A DNA stretch of 64,000 nucleotides from Acanthosepion pharaonis. Lineage: Eukaryota; Mollusca; Cephalopoda; Sepiida; Sepiidae. Of this stretch, positions 11,165 through 21,261 are shown piece after piece (position 1 is the first letter of the stretch; each line of letters begins with the position of its first letter). Both the position numbers and the translations under genes were made by a program. Location of the stretch: NCBI GenBank assembly GCA_903632075.3, contig CAHIKZ030000835.1, forward strand, positions 1,104,501-1,168,500. The letters run 5' to 3'. The notes beneath the pieces were generated by a model. It made no database searches. It had not been told where the DNA came from and worked only from the letters and a program-made list of their open reading frames with translations.

Positions 11165-11535
11165 AAAACTAAACGTTTTGGTTTGGTCTGTTTGGTTTAT
11201 TTTGTTTTACGGTATATCGACCTCAGGGGGTTATTTAATGCCGACAAGATTTTTAGGATTCGTCCGTATGAAAAGAATAGGTATTAATATTTTTTCTTCA
11301 AAAATGTATTGCTGGTATTTTTACTATAAAAATCTATTTTTATTTTGCATAGTCTTTTGACTCGTTTATGGGTTAATTTTTTCCCATAGCTGGGACCCTA
11401 ACAGGTGCTACCACTCCGGATCAGGGTGAGTCTGGAAACACCAGCACTTAAGATGTGGTTCCACGCTCCTCAAACCTCAAAACCTCCCAATCAGAGGCCT
11501 TGCTGCCAGATGTAGTTTATCGTCATGCCTATGAC
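11165..11535 (-). mobile_element. Second SINE family, nearly complete copy
   Basis: This 370-bp repeat recurs at 25540-25920 and partly at 10130, 25135 and 35022. In minus-strand order it begins with a GGTATGACGATAAACTAC-type head. It then has CTGATCCGGAGTGGTAGCAC and CTGTTAGGGTCCCAGCTATG, and ends with GGCATTAAATAACCCC...GTTGATATACCGTAAAAC. The CAGCTATGGG block and the last 40 bp match the body and tail of the 5S/tRNA SINE, so the families share a 3' half but have different heads. I could not show the origin of this head. The 60-residue frame inside is not a gene. Confidence 0.7.
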
Positions 11536-11599
11536 GTTTTGTTTTGTTGGTTATTTTAAAGATTTAAAACAGCTTATTCCGTGCCGAATATACCTCTTT

Positions 11600-12460
11600 A
11601 AGGACAGATAGCTTACAGGATTAATAGACAGACATATCGGTCTGGTTTACATTAGAGTGAAGAAGGTAGAAAGCGATCACGGTTACACTTGATTAAAAAA
11701 GATAGATACAGGTTCGATTTATATAAGATTCATTAAGGTAGGTACAGAGTCAAAAATGTAGACATAGGCCCGCTTTATACTGGAGACAAAGGTAGATATA
11801 AGCTCGCTTTACACGCTATAAATAAATAGACATATGTCTGCTTTACACCAATGAAAAGATTTATTTAGCTTCAGTTTGCACGCATGTCAGAGTTTAGACA
11901 TAATTCAGTTTAGAACCGAATCAAAAGGAACGCATAGATCTGGTTTAACTGAGATAAATCAATAGACATTGGTCCTGTTTTGCACTAGTTAAAAGGTTTA
12001 TATAGGCTCGGTTTGCACGCGTGTCAAAAATCAGTTAAGAGCCGAATCAAAAGATAGCCATAGATCTGCTTTACACAAGATGAATTGATGGAAATAGGCC
12101 CGCTCTACACAAATCAAATGTTTTATATACTTTCCGTTTCCACGGGAGTCAAAATGGTTGACATCAGTTTAGACCCGAATTGAAAGGTAGACATAGATCC
12201 GGTTTACACGAGATAGAGTCATAGGTTTACGCCAGTTAAAAGGTTTATATAGGTTCGGTTTGCACGAAAAATGGCAGACTTATTTCGGATGAGGCCGGAG
12301 TCAAAGTTACACATAGATTTGCTTTACACGAAATGAATAAATCAACATGTCCGGTTTACATCAGTCAAAATGTTCATATAGATTCGGTTTGCAGGCGTGT
12401 CAAAATGGTAGACATCGGTTTAGAACTGAGTTAAAAGTTAGACAGAAGTCGGATTTATAC
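11600..12460. repeat. Diverged tandem repeat, ~120-140-bp unit
   Basis: Units are marked by GTTTATATAGGCTCGGTTTG-like blocks near 11860, 11995, 12119, 12239 and 12371, and by TAGACATAGATCYGGTTTAC between them. About six copies at low identity. No coding sense. Confidence 0.75.
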
Positions 12461-13040
12461 AAGAGTCTCGAAGTAACCGCACGATAGATGGTCTATTTTT
12501 TCCTTTGGTGCTTGTGCGTCTGAACAGTTTGTAAAGAATCCAGTCGTCTGTACCAAGTGAGCATGTTTTAAAAATATCTGAGAGGGCGCCTTGGAATAAA
12601 AGTTAGAAAGTATGTCTACTCATTACTAGCCATTGGTGCCCCACCTGTTACGTTATATGATCTTAAAATACACCATTATTTACAAGATTAGACATTTATT
12701 CCCTGTTTAAACAAATTAAACGAAAGAAACTTAACTAAAAATTCTAAATAAATATACTTTTAATTTCTTACCAGTTTCATTATCGGTAGAAAGATTATGG
12801 TACGTTAATGGCTAGAAAGATTATTTTGCGTTCATTTTCCAGATGCGAAAGACCTGCAAATCTACATTTAAAAATTCAGCATTTGAGGTTTTTAGGTTGA
12901 TACCAACATTAATTTTGTCATTATATTGTGACACTATTTAGCTATGGTAATTGATTAACTAATTAGCTATAAAAATTAAACAAGAAAATACGGAGAACGG
13001 AAAAGAAGATATCCCGAGACTATATTTTTACTTAAAAAAA
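12461..13040. other. AT-rich sequence, nothing recognised
   Basis: No gene, RNA or mobile-element signature found. Confidence 0.4.
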
Positions 13041-13490
13041 AAGTTACCTTTCTCAAGAAACCAGGGATTTGCGTCAACGATAAATTCACAGAAGGGCAAT
13101 GTGGCGAGCTTTTGACAATTGATTAATGATGTTGGTAAAAGTACTTGTTAAGAATGCACAAAAACCAGAAAGCGTCGAAGATATCATCCGAGATTTTAGG
13201 AGTTTACCAAACGACAAAGCCATGTGTTAATTGTAAGAATGTTTGGCATAGGAAGATGTTCCGAGAGATACGCGTTCAATATGGAAAGATCTTATTTTTT
13301 TTTACTTTTCTCAAGAAACCGAGGATTTGCGTAAACGGTAAATTCACAAAAAGGCCATGTGACGAGCTTTGACAATTGATTAATGATGTCCGTTAAGAGT
13401 ACTGGTTAAGAAAATACAAATATTGTTCGAGATCGCAAAGATTTTAGGAAGTTGGCCAAGCGACAAGGCCATGTGTTATTTTTAAGACGT
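13041..13490 (+). repeat. Tandem duplication of ~270 bp
   Basis: TTTCTCAAGAAACC, GATTTGCGT, ACAATTGATTAATGATGT and CGACAAAGCCATGTGTTA each occur twice, about 265 bp apart (13050/13310, 13120/13372, 13210/13459). The second copy is shortened. The 75-residue frame inside has no recognisable match. Confidence 0.75.
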
Positions 13491-13853
13491 AAAAGGGAAT
13501 TTCATAAACAAAGTTGATAGCTCTAAGACTTTAGGGATAAGAAATCCTGAAAAGCAGGGATATCAAAGAGTTAATTAATGAAGCAAGCTAAGCCACATCC
13601 GTACGACCGAGACGCCATTGGTCGGGTGGTAAAAATGGTGATAGGCGGAGGCAGATTGGTAAGAAAGACGGAGAAATTACTAACGCCCACCGAAAAGATT
13701 TGGTATGAGAATGTGAGAAGGAGGGAGTTTTAGGAGGATGGCTATCCTGCAACCTCTCCTCACGGACGAAGGGATCCCCCCAAAATGGAAAGTAATTAAT
13801 TTTCCAAAATGGGAAGTAATCAATTTTCCTAGCCAGACCACAAATGGGTCCCT

Positions 13854-14844
13854 TGTTAGAAATCGGGAATTACTAAGAACCCCAGGCTGCATCTAGCGCC
13901 GCACCAGTTTTTGGTTAATGTCTATATAAGCGAGCGCCCTCGGGCGGTTCACCAGTAGCAGTTCCACTCGAGTTGGAATTCAAGTCAGTTCCATTCCAGT
14001 TCAATTCACTAGTAGGAACCATAGAGTTGCCCCCACCGGAAGCTGACCGAGAGATTCCACGACTTCCGGCTCCGACCTCGCCTACAAAACTGCATCTTAT
14101 ACTGACGAACGAAGTTAAGCCAGCACCTAAAAACTAAACTAGTTTACTTAGAAGACCAGGGCTTGCCTAGAAGTATAATGGTGTTTTTTTTTCTTGTCTA
14201 GAAGTATAATAGTGTTTTTCCCAACTCGTCTCGTCATATTTCTGTATAGAACAGACCGATAAAGTTGATTTGCTTTCTTTCAACATACCCGAAACTTTTT
14301 TTTTTGTTTTTATTTATTTCTTTTATTACGCTTGTGCGACATCACCTCCAGTTTAGCCTCATCTTGCACTACCGCCCGATGCCTGATTGATATCGTCTAC
14401 CTAAGATCAAATCACAACGTGGGTAGGTTAGACTAGTTACTTCGGTAATCAGTCATTGGGAGTGAGCTGAGAGCGACGGAGCTGGTGTTGAACCGGTTGC
14501 ATCTGGTGTGAAGTCGTTAGAATTGACCGACCATCCAATTTGGTACCCTGGCCAAAGGATCCCGCCTGGTAGCGACGACCGCCGATCGATCGCCGATCGA
14601 CCGGGTCACATTGTTGGTGGCAGCGACAAAACGCTGATAGGAGAATTATCACAGCTTCGCGTCGCAACTGGGTGTTGACACCAGGTCGACAATACTGTGT
14701 CACAATATCCCTCAATTAGCATATCCGATGCCTACCATCAGCACTATTCGATCGTCTGCTTTTGACGGCTGTTTCATAACACCATTTAAATAAATAAACA
14801 GTAAATTCTGTCTGTCTATCTGTGTGTCTGAAACCCCTCTAACA
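13854..14844 (+). mobile_element. Possible LTR or LTR-like promoter fragment
   Basis: The region has TATATAAG at 13923 followed by a moderately GC-rich leader, and T-rich tracts. At 14613 it has TTGTTGGTGGCAGCGAC, which resembles the primer-binding-site junction of many Gypsy-type elements. One reading is an LTR from TG at 13854 to CA at about 14610. Another is TGTTAGA at 13854 to TCTAACA at 14838-14844, with AATAAA near 14787. No second LTR and no gag or pol frame is visible, and no convincing target duplication was found. It could instead be an unrelated single-copy promoter. Confidence 0.35.
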
Positions 14845-14849
14845 CGGAT

Positions 14850-15940
14850 CAAACTTATTAGACCTATATAGACCTATTATACCTTTTTGGAATCATGATG
14901 ATCCAGGGATTGAAAATTTGTCCTTCATCTGATTCTTGTACATCCAGGATTGGGATTTCTTTTCGGATGAGGAGGAAAGAGTTAAAAATTCATATTTTAA
15001 AATAACTGAAAAAAATTTATTGATTTTAAAAGTTTTAATTTATATTGAGTTTAAAGTCACCCAAAAAAACTTTGTGAATTTAATTTTTTTTTGTTTTTAA
15101 ATTCAGTTTAATATATCTCAAAAACTTTGTGACTTAAGAAATTAATTTTATTTCCTCAAAATGCCAAGGAATCAGAATTTAAGTGAAAGGTTAGAAGTCA
15201 TCAAAGTTTGTGATTTGATGAACTTAACTCAGTTGAAATTCCAAGATGTTTGCGATTTGAGGAACTTAATTTTCGGCCTGTATTGGAAATCGAACTTACG
15301 GCCAAAATCGAACTTTTGGCCAAAAACGAAATTTTGGCCAGAATTGGACTTATAAGCCAAATCAGAGTTAAAGTGAGGTCTTGAAGTTCCATGGAATGAA
15401 TTAAGGAATTCTGATTTATTTCTTTAAAATTATCATTTATATTTTCTAGCTGGATCAGAAGTCTCTTTAGTTTTGGAGCCGGAGGCTTAATTAGCCCTCC
15501 GCAAGAACTAACTTAAAAGCTAGTTTCATAAGACAGAAATACACTTCTGTCTCTCTTCGAATCAAATAGCTCGCCCACAGCTACCCGTGTGCTCTGCTGC
15601 TACTAAGGATAGATAACTCCTCATATGGAATAGTGGTGACTCGGGACGAATTATGACCTTATGCCTCCCCACCCCAAACACAGACAAACTCGCCTGCTTC
15701 TGTCTAGAATATTTTTTACTCGTAATATATTTTAGCGAAATTTAAATAGCTAAGGTAAACTTATTGTAAATTGTTTTAATGAACTAGAATAGCTATCTTT
15801 TGATTTTCAATAAAATTATTCTTTAAGAAATATCACTATTTAACTTAACCAAATTAACACATATTTCGACACAACCGTAGCACAAAAAAGAAGAAAACAA
15901 ACATATTTTTTATAGCCAGCCTTATAACAAAAAATAAAAC
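14850..15940. other. AT-rich sequence, nothing recognised
   Basis: Contains imprecise repeats of GAACTTACGGCCAAAATCG-like sequence near 15290-15350 that give short proline/leucine-rich frames. No gene or mobile-element signature. Confidence 0.4.
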
Positions 15941-15945
15941 AATTA

Positions 15946-16558
15946 AAATAAATGTGTTTGCCATGTTGATGTCATTTCAGTTTATGAAACTATTTAGAAG
16001 TTATAACATCTAGAAAATTAAAATCATTGCTTTATAAAAGCTTGAGAGAACCTAGGCTGCAGTCTATATTATTCTAAGGGATAATCCAGCCCGAGGCTGC
16101 AGCCTATACTAACCTGAAAGGATAATCTAGTCCTGGCCCTTAGGCTACAGCCTATACTAACCTGAAAGGATAATCTAGTCCTGGCCCTTAGGCTGCAGCC
16201 TATACTAACCTGAAAGGATAATCTAGTCTTGGCCCTTAGGCTGCAGCCTATACTAACCTGAAAGGATAATTTAGTCCTGTCCCTTTGGCTGCAGCCTATA
16301 CTAGCCTCAAAGGATAATCTAGCTCTGGCCCTTAGGCTGCAGCCTATACTAGCCTCAAAGGATAATCTAGCTCTGGCCCTTAGGCTGCAGCCTATACTAG
16401 CCTAAAGGATAATCCAGCTCTACAAGCCAGTATTCGTGCGTTCAATTCTTAGAGGGTTATCCATTATTAAGACCTTTCAGCTAAATGATGTAAACTTAAA
16501 AATTAAAATATATCTACCGTTGAGCCATAGTAAGCCAGCTACTTATTATTATTAACAG
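15946..16558. repeat. CTGCAG satellite, 48-bp unit, plus flank
   Basis: After a 100-bp leader (GAAACTATTTAGAAGTTATA, TTGCTTTATAAAAGC) come seven to eight 48-bp units. Each has TAGGCTGCAGCCTA, a perfect 14-bp palindrome, followed by TACTAACCTGAAAGGATAAT. The array closes with a 150-bp flank (ATAATCCAGCTCTACAAGCC to ATTATTATTA). The last units plus the flank are copied at 18834-19315. Confidence 0.9.
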
Positions 16559-17163
16559 TTATTAACAGTTAATTAACAATCAATTAACAGTTTGGCCTTG
16601 TACCACAAAAATGTAATTTTACATTTAAATAAATGTTTCAACGCAGTATATTTTTTAATCATTATAAGCATTATAAAAATCAAAAAATGAATATGAGTTT
16701 GTCATACTGATGACATTTTCATCTAAGAAATTAAAATCAATGCTTTATAAAAAAATTTAAGATTTAAATAATCTGAACTAAAATCAAACATGTTTATTTA
16801 AAACACATTGACACAAACTAAAACATTCTTTTCTTTGTTTTGCTTCCTGCAAAGTCAAATAAATATAAGTTCGTCACATTAATATCATTTCATTTTATGA
16901 AACTATTAAGAAGTTATAGCATCTCGAAAAATAAATCATTGCTTTATAAAAGGTTGAGGAGACCTAGGCTGTTGGCTAGGGGAACATCCAACCCTGCCAA
17001 ACCATAGTCTGTGCCATTTTTAGTTATTGGTTTTTGCGCTTTAATACTATCACTTTATGGTAATCAAATAAATGAGCTTGTCATATTGAGATCATTTTCA
17101 GTTTATGAAACTATTAAGAAGTTATAACATCAAAAAAAATTAAAATAATTGCTTTATAAAAAG
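16559..17163. repeat. Satellite leader copies in AT-rich spacer
   Basis: The leader block (TATGAAACTATTAAGAAGTTATA, TTGCTTTATAAAA, CCTAGGCTG) recurs at 16899-16985 and 17100-17180, with a decayed copy at 16697-16757. Each has lost or gained a different number of CTGCAG units, which shows a hierarchical satellite. Confidence 0.75.
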
Positions 17164-17672
17164 TTGAGAGGCCCTAGGTTGCAACCTATACTAAGGTTGG
17201 GAAACCTAGGCTGCAACCTATACAAAAGGTTGGGAGGTACTAGGCTGCAGCCTATACAAAAGGTTGGGAGGTCCTAGGCTGCAGCCTATACTAAGGTTGA
17301 GAGACCCTAGGCTTCAGCCTATACTAAGGTTGGGAGGCCTTAGGCTGCAGCCTATACTAAGGTTGGGAGGCCCTAGGCTGCAACCTATACTAAGGTTGGG
17401 AGGCCCTAGGATGCAGCCTATACTAAGGTTGGGAGGCCCTAGGCTGCAGCCCATACTAAGGCTGGGAGGCCCCAGGCTGCAGCCTATACTAAGGTTGAGA
17501 GGCCCTAGGCTGCAGCCTATACTAAGGCTGGGAGGCCCTAGGCTGAAGCCTATACTAAGGTTGGGAGACCCTAGGCTGCAGCCTATACTAAGGTTGGGAG
17601 GCCCTAGGCTGCAGCCTATACTAAGGTTGAGAGACTCTAGGCTGCCGTCTATACTAGCCTAAAGGATAATAT
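17164..17672 (+). repeat. CTGCAG satellite, 33-bp unit
   Basis: About 14 units of 33 bp, each with TAGGCTGCAGCCTA followed by TACTAAGGTTGGGAGGCCC. The unit length is a multiple of three, so an 11-residue repeat (GGPRLQPILRL) is open for 132 codons. This is a by-product, not a protein gene. The palindrome is the same as in the 48-bp arrays. Confidence 0.92.
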
Positions 17673-17808
17673 GGCTATGGCGATAACTTCATATTTCGCC
17701 AATGACACGTCATCTACCGACTTTAATAGTTCGAGATTCAAGGAGACCACTCAAATGAATAATATATTTATAGTAGTAAATGTTTTTTTTTTTTTAAAGA
17801 GACATAGT

Positions 17809-18833
17809 TTATGAGGGTATGTGGGGAAGAAAGCTGTTAACCCTAGACTTGAACAGGCAAGGTTTTAATGATCGAGGAAGCATCTTTTTGGGAGTCACTT
17901 CCACAAAGCAGTGGCAAGAAGTTCGTGAGAAGAAGCTGCTCGAGTGGATCTTACATCTCCCCAATGGAATACGAAGGGAATGAGGGTGGTCCGCTATAAT
18001 GGGCGTGGCATGCTGGGTCTTAGGCGTGAAGGTTAGAACTGGTGGAACTAAGCAATGAACACTTTCCATGGGAATGGCGACAGGCTTGCAACGTTTCGTC
18101 TGTAGAAAAGGGATGGTAGAAGTGGAATATAAATAAGGTCATCCACAAGGTCGCGTAGACGCTTTTGGACATTATCGAAAGTGGAAAGTGAAGACAGGAT
18201 AGCTCCTGCCCATATATGGCCAGATAGCAGGGGGAATCAAGAACTTACTGGAGCAGTACGTGTTACTTACAATTTTCGGCATTTTTAGCGATGGATCGTA
18301 TGAACGAGTTTCATTTGAGGTCTGGGGTGAGCTCAAGTTCAAACAGACACTCAAGGCCTCCCTCAAGAAGCACTCGTTCAGCGCGACAGAAAAAAATTCA
18401 GGGTCCGCTTGGAACGTCTTTAGTTTGGTTTGTGTGGCATTAAATGTGATCAGCCAGTGTTTCCCCCATTGAGCTGTTAGAGCTAGCTCAGATGAGAGAT
18501 CAGTTGCCAAGTATTGATCGTTTAGAATATTGGAGGTGCACAAATATGTTGTTGTATCATCAGCATCGACGCCCACAGAAAATAGGTATATACTCTTAGG
18601 CAGTATATTAATGTAAAGTAGAAATAGACTTGGTCAGAGAAGCAAACATTGATAGACCCCTGCATTGATCACGTGTCTCAGAAGCCATTAACAACTACCT
18701 TCAGGAACCTATCAATTAAGAAGGACTTGATAATTGAAAATACTTTTCCGGTGATTCCACACCTGGGGAATTGTGCAGCACCCCTTCTGTGTTACAAATT
18801 ATCAAACGCCTTCAATATATCTAAAGCGAAAGG
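17809..18833 (-). mobile_element. Jockey-like LINE, reverse transcriptase C-terminal half (broken)
   Basis: Minus-strand frames give reverse-transcriptase blocks in order. LDILKAFDNL at about 18815 is the motif A region. VDADDTTTYLCTSN at about 18570 is the YADD-type catalytic motif with a changed first residue. TDLSSELA..WGKHWLITFNATQTK follows. The C-terminal end, near 18000-17812, reads IPLGRCKIHSSSFFSRTS and FKSRVNSFLPHIP. Frameshifts and stops occur throughout. It belongs with the segments at 19319-19890 and 20741-21250 as one 3.4-kb copy. Related copies are at 40985-42030 (minus) and 43825-45087 (plus). Confidence 0.85.
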
Positions 18834-19318
18834 ATAATCTAGTTCTGGCCCTTAGGCTGCAGCCTATACTAGCCTGAAAGGATAATCTAGTTCTGGCCCT
18901 TAGGCTGCAGCCTATACTAGCTTGAAAGGATAATCTAATTCTGGCCCTTAGGCTGCAGCCTATACTAGCCTGAAAGGATAATCTAGTTATGGCCCTTAGG
19001 CTGCAGCCTATACTAACCTGAAAAGATAATCTAGTTATGGCCCTTAGGCTGCAGCCTATACTAGCCCGAAAGGATAATCTAGTTCTGGCCCTTAGGCTGC
19101 AGCCTATACTAACCTGAAAGGATAATCTAGTCCTGGCCCCTAGGCTGCAGCTTATAGTAGCCTAAAGGATAATCCAGCTCTACAAGCCAGTATTCGTGCG
19201 TTCAATTCTTACAGGTTTATCCATCATTAAGACCTTGCAGCTAAATGATGTAAGCTTAAAAATTAAAATATATCTACCGTTGAGCCATAGTAAGCCAGCT
19301 ACTTATTATTATTAGTAT
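18834..19318. repeat. CTGCAG satellite block inserted in the LINE
   Basis: Seven 48-bp units plus the 150-bp flank, collinear with 16080-16558 (ATAATCCAGCTCTACAAGCC to TTATTATTATTA) with few differences. It interrupts the LINE: the 160 bp of LINE just left (18673-18833) are repeated just right (19319-19473). Confidence 0.9.
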
Positions 19319-19890
19319 CTCAGAAGCCATTAACAACTACCTTCAGGAACCTATCAATTAAGAAGGACTTGATAATTGAAAATACTTTTCCGGTGATTCT
19401 ACACCTGGGGAATTGTGCAGCACCCCTTCTATGTTACAAATTATCAAACGCCTTCAATATATCTAAAGCGAAAGTCTAAGATGTATTTATTTTCTGCTGC
19501 CTCACTGATTCTGTGTGTAATAACAGGATATCAGCAGTGGACCGAACTGATCGAAATCCTCGTACTACTCGCCGCTCAAGAGATTCTCCCTACTGAGGTG
19601 ATCAACAACCTTCTATTTTATTATAATTTCAAAATGTTTGCTAATAATTCTAACGAGGCTGAAGGGTGAATATTGTGACAGGTGAGCGCACATCTGCATT
19701 CTTGACAACAAAGTATACACTTCGCATCTTCCATAGACTTTGCGAAGGATTTTTAAATAGCTTTCGTAAGATCAAGATATTTCATGGTTGATATTTTTAA
19801 GGACAACCTCTGATATTCTATCTCGATTGGTAGCTTTCTTAATGTCAAACCTTCTGATAAGTCTTTAGACTTCCTGGGTGGCCATAAAAT
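19319..19890 (-). mobile_element. Jockey-like LINE, reverse transcriptase N-terminal part (broken)
   Basis: On the minus strand the order is: LINE sequence up to the mariner site, then FDIKKATNRDRISEVVLKN (19850-19790), then FRSVRSTADILLLHTES (about 19560), then LDILKAFDNL (19470). The first matches the LD..KA.GPDGI region and the second the GFR..RSTADLL region of jockey-like reverse transcriptases. The last 155 bp duplicate 18673-18833. The copy ends at the TA where the mariner at 19892 is inserted. Confidence 0.8.
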
Positions 19891-19891
19891 A

Positions 19892-20740
19892 CAGGATGCA
19901 ATGGATAAATTGTTGTCTAAATGAGGCAAAAATAACACTAACATTTTAACATTTCAACAGATATATTTACCAAAATTACACAAAAATATCTTGAAGTTCT
20001 AAAGAGAAAATTTATTTAATAAAATCGCCATTGGCTTCAACACCAGTCTCTGGACGACTTCGCAATCTCAGTAATTCATCTGGATTGTCTCTTGTTGGTG
20101 AATGCTGCCATAATCCTTGCCTTCAGTTCATCTTTGGTATTACAAAGAGTTTCGTTGGTCATTCGCTCAACTGTGCTTCACACATAACAATCAAGGGCGT
20201 TGCAAGTCTGTGGAGTTAGGTGGCCAGATGTAAAGGGTGATATGGTCACAGAAATTGTCTGACAGCCATAACTATATTCTTCTGTTTATGTGGCATGGTG
20301 CAGAGTCGTGTTGCCAGGCATAGGGAATTCCAGCAGCCAGCCTCTTGACCCAGTTGAGCACTACCTCCACAAGGCACTTGATGTAGAGGTCCGTATTGAG
20401 TTTGAGGCCCTGAGGGAAGATGATTGAAGGCATAACGTCGCCATCACGTGATTACTCCAAACACCTTAGTAATTACCATTAAACTCATCCAACCTTTTCA
20501 GATTCCTCTGCAATATCCTCAGATTGACACCTCAAAACTCTGAAATGTTTGTGTTGGAGCCATGAGTGCAAATGCCGTTTGCAAATTTCAGGCAAAGTGA
20601 ATTACGCCATGATGTTCTTTTTTTCACAAACGGTGGACAACTGGTCCTACTATATTGTGAAGTCGGCAAAATCAAAATAAACAATGCGCATGCGCGAAAT
20701 TAAAAATATAAAATGGCGACAATTTCCTCATCGCACCCTG
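19892..20740 (-). mobile_element. Mariner element, transposase pseudogene
   Basis: Ends read CAGGATGCAATGG (left) and, on the minus strand, CAGGGTGCGATGAGG (right), with TA at 19890-19891 and 20741-20742. Minus-strand frames give mariner transposase blocks: PSIIFPQGLKLNTDLYIKCL, then NWVKRLAAGIPYAWQHDSAP (the WQHDSAPCH block with the second catalytic aspartate), then IWPPNST in place of the usual WPPNSPD, and NTKDELKARIMAAF in another frame. It has several frameshifts. At 849 bp it is shorter than a full mariner (about 1.3 kb), so the N-terminal part is deleted. It sits inside the LINE. Confidence 0.88.
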
Positions 20741-21250
20741 TATTACTCATTGTGCTCTTGATATTGAGTAAATTAGGAAGTGGATGATTTTTGTCGTCTA
20801 ACGTAGAGTTAGAGGCAAAGATCGTGGCTAAGAGCTTTGCCTTATCTGACGAGGAAAAGGTGACTTCATTTATGATAGTGGGTATTAACGCTTTACCGCT
20901 ATTGAGAATTTAATTCATGATTTTACAGAAATTCCAGCATCGAAATTGTTTGCTTTTTATTTTGGTCGGAACTTCTTGTGCACAATCGCACATTGAATTT
21001 TCTAGATTTTTCTTGCAGTGATTACGAACAGTTCTGAATGCAGCAAGTGTCCGACTACACTGTTCCTTGTGATAGATATTGTAGTAGTGGTTATGGTGAA
21101 CTAAGGCATATTCGAGGGTGAATCACGGCTGGCTGGTCGAGTTTTACTGGGATTTTCCATACAAGAAAGGATCCAGTTGGGTGGCTTTATTCGAGGCAGT
21201 GTTTAAAGATAAGGTTACAGTCAGCTTTTGGGTACCAAAAATAACATGAA
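20741..21250 (-). mobile_element. Jockey-like LINE, linker before the reverse transcriptase
   Basis: On the minus strand a frame near 20880-20780 reads SSSDKAKLLATIFASNSTLD, matching the linker (DKANLLA..FA.NS.LDD) just before the reverse transcriptase of jockey-like elements. AFRTVRNHCKKNLENS lies upstream of it. It joins across the mariner to 19890. The upstream end is cut by the GT tract at 21.26 kb. Confidence 0.75.
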
Positions 21251-21261
21251 AAAATGTTTGT

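Noticed and set aside
16080..16430. CRISPR-like look of evenly spaced palindromic repeats
   Set aside because: Units are contiguous 48-bp repeats without unique spacers, in eukaryotic DNA.
17264..17662. 132-codon frame of an 11-residue repeat (GGPRLQPILRL)
   Set aside because: The frame is open only because the satellite unit is 33 bp. The same satellite with 48-bp units carries stops, and no signal for expression is seen.
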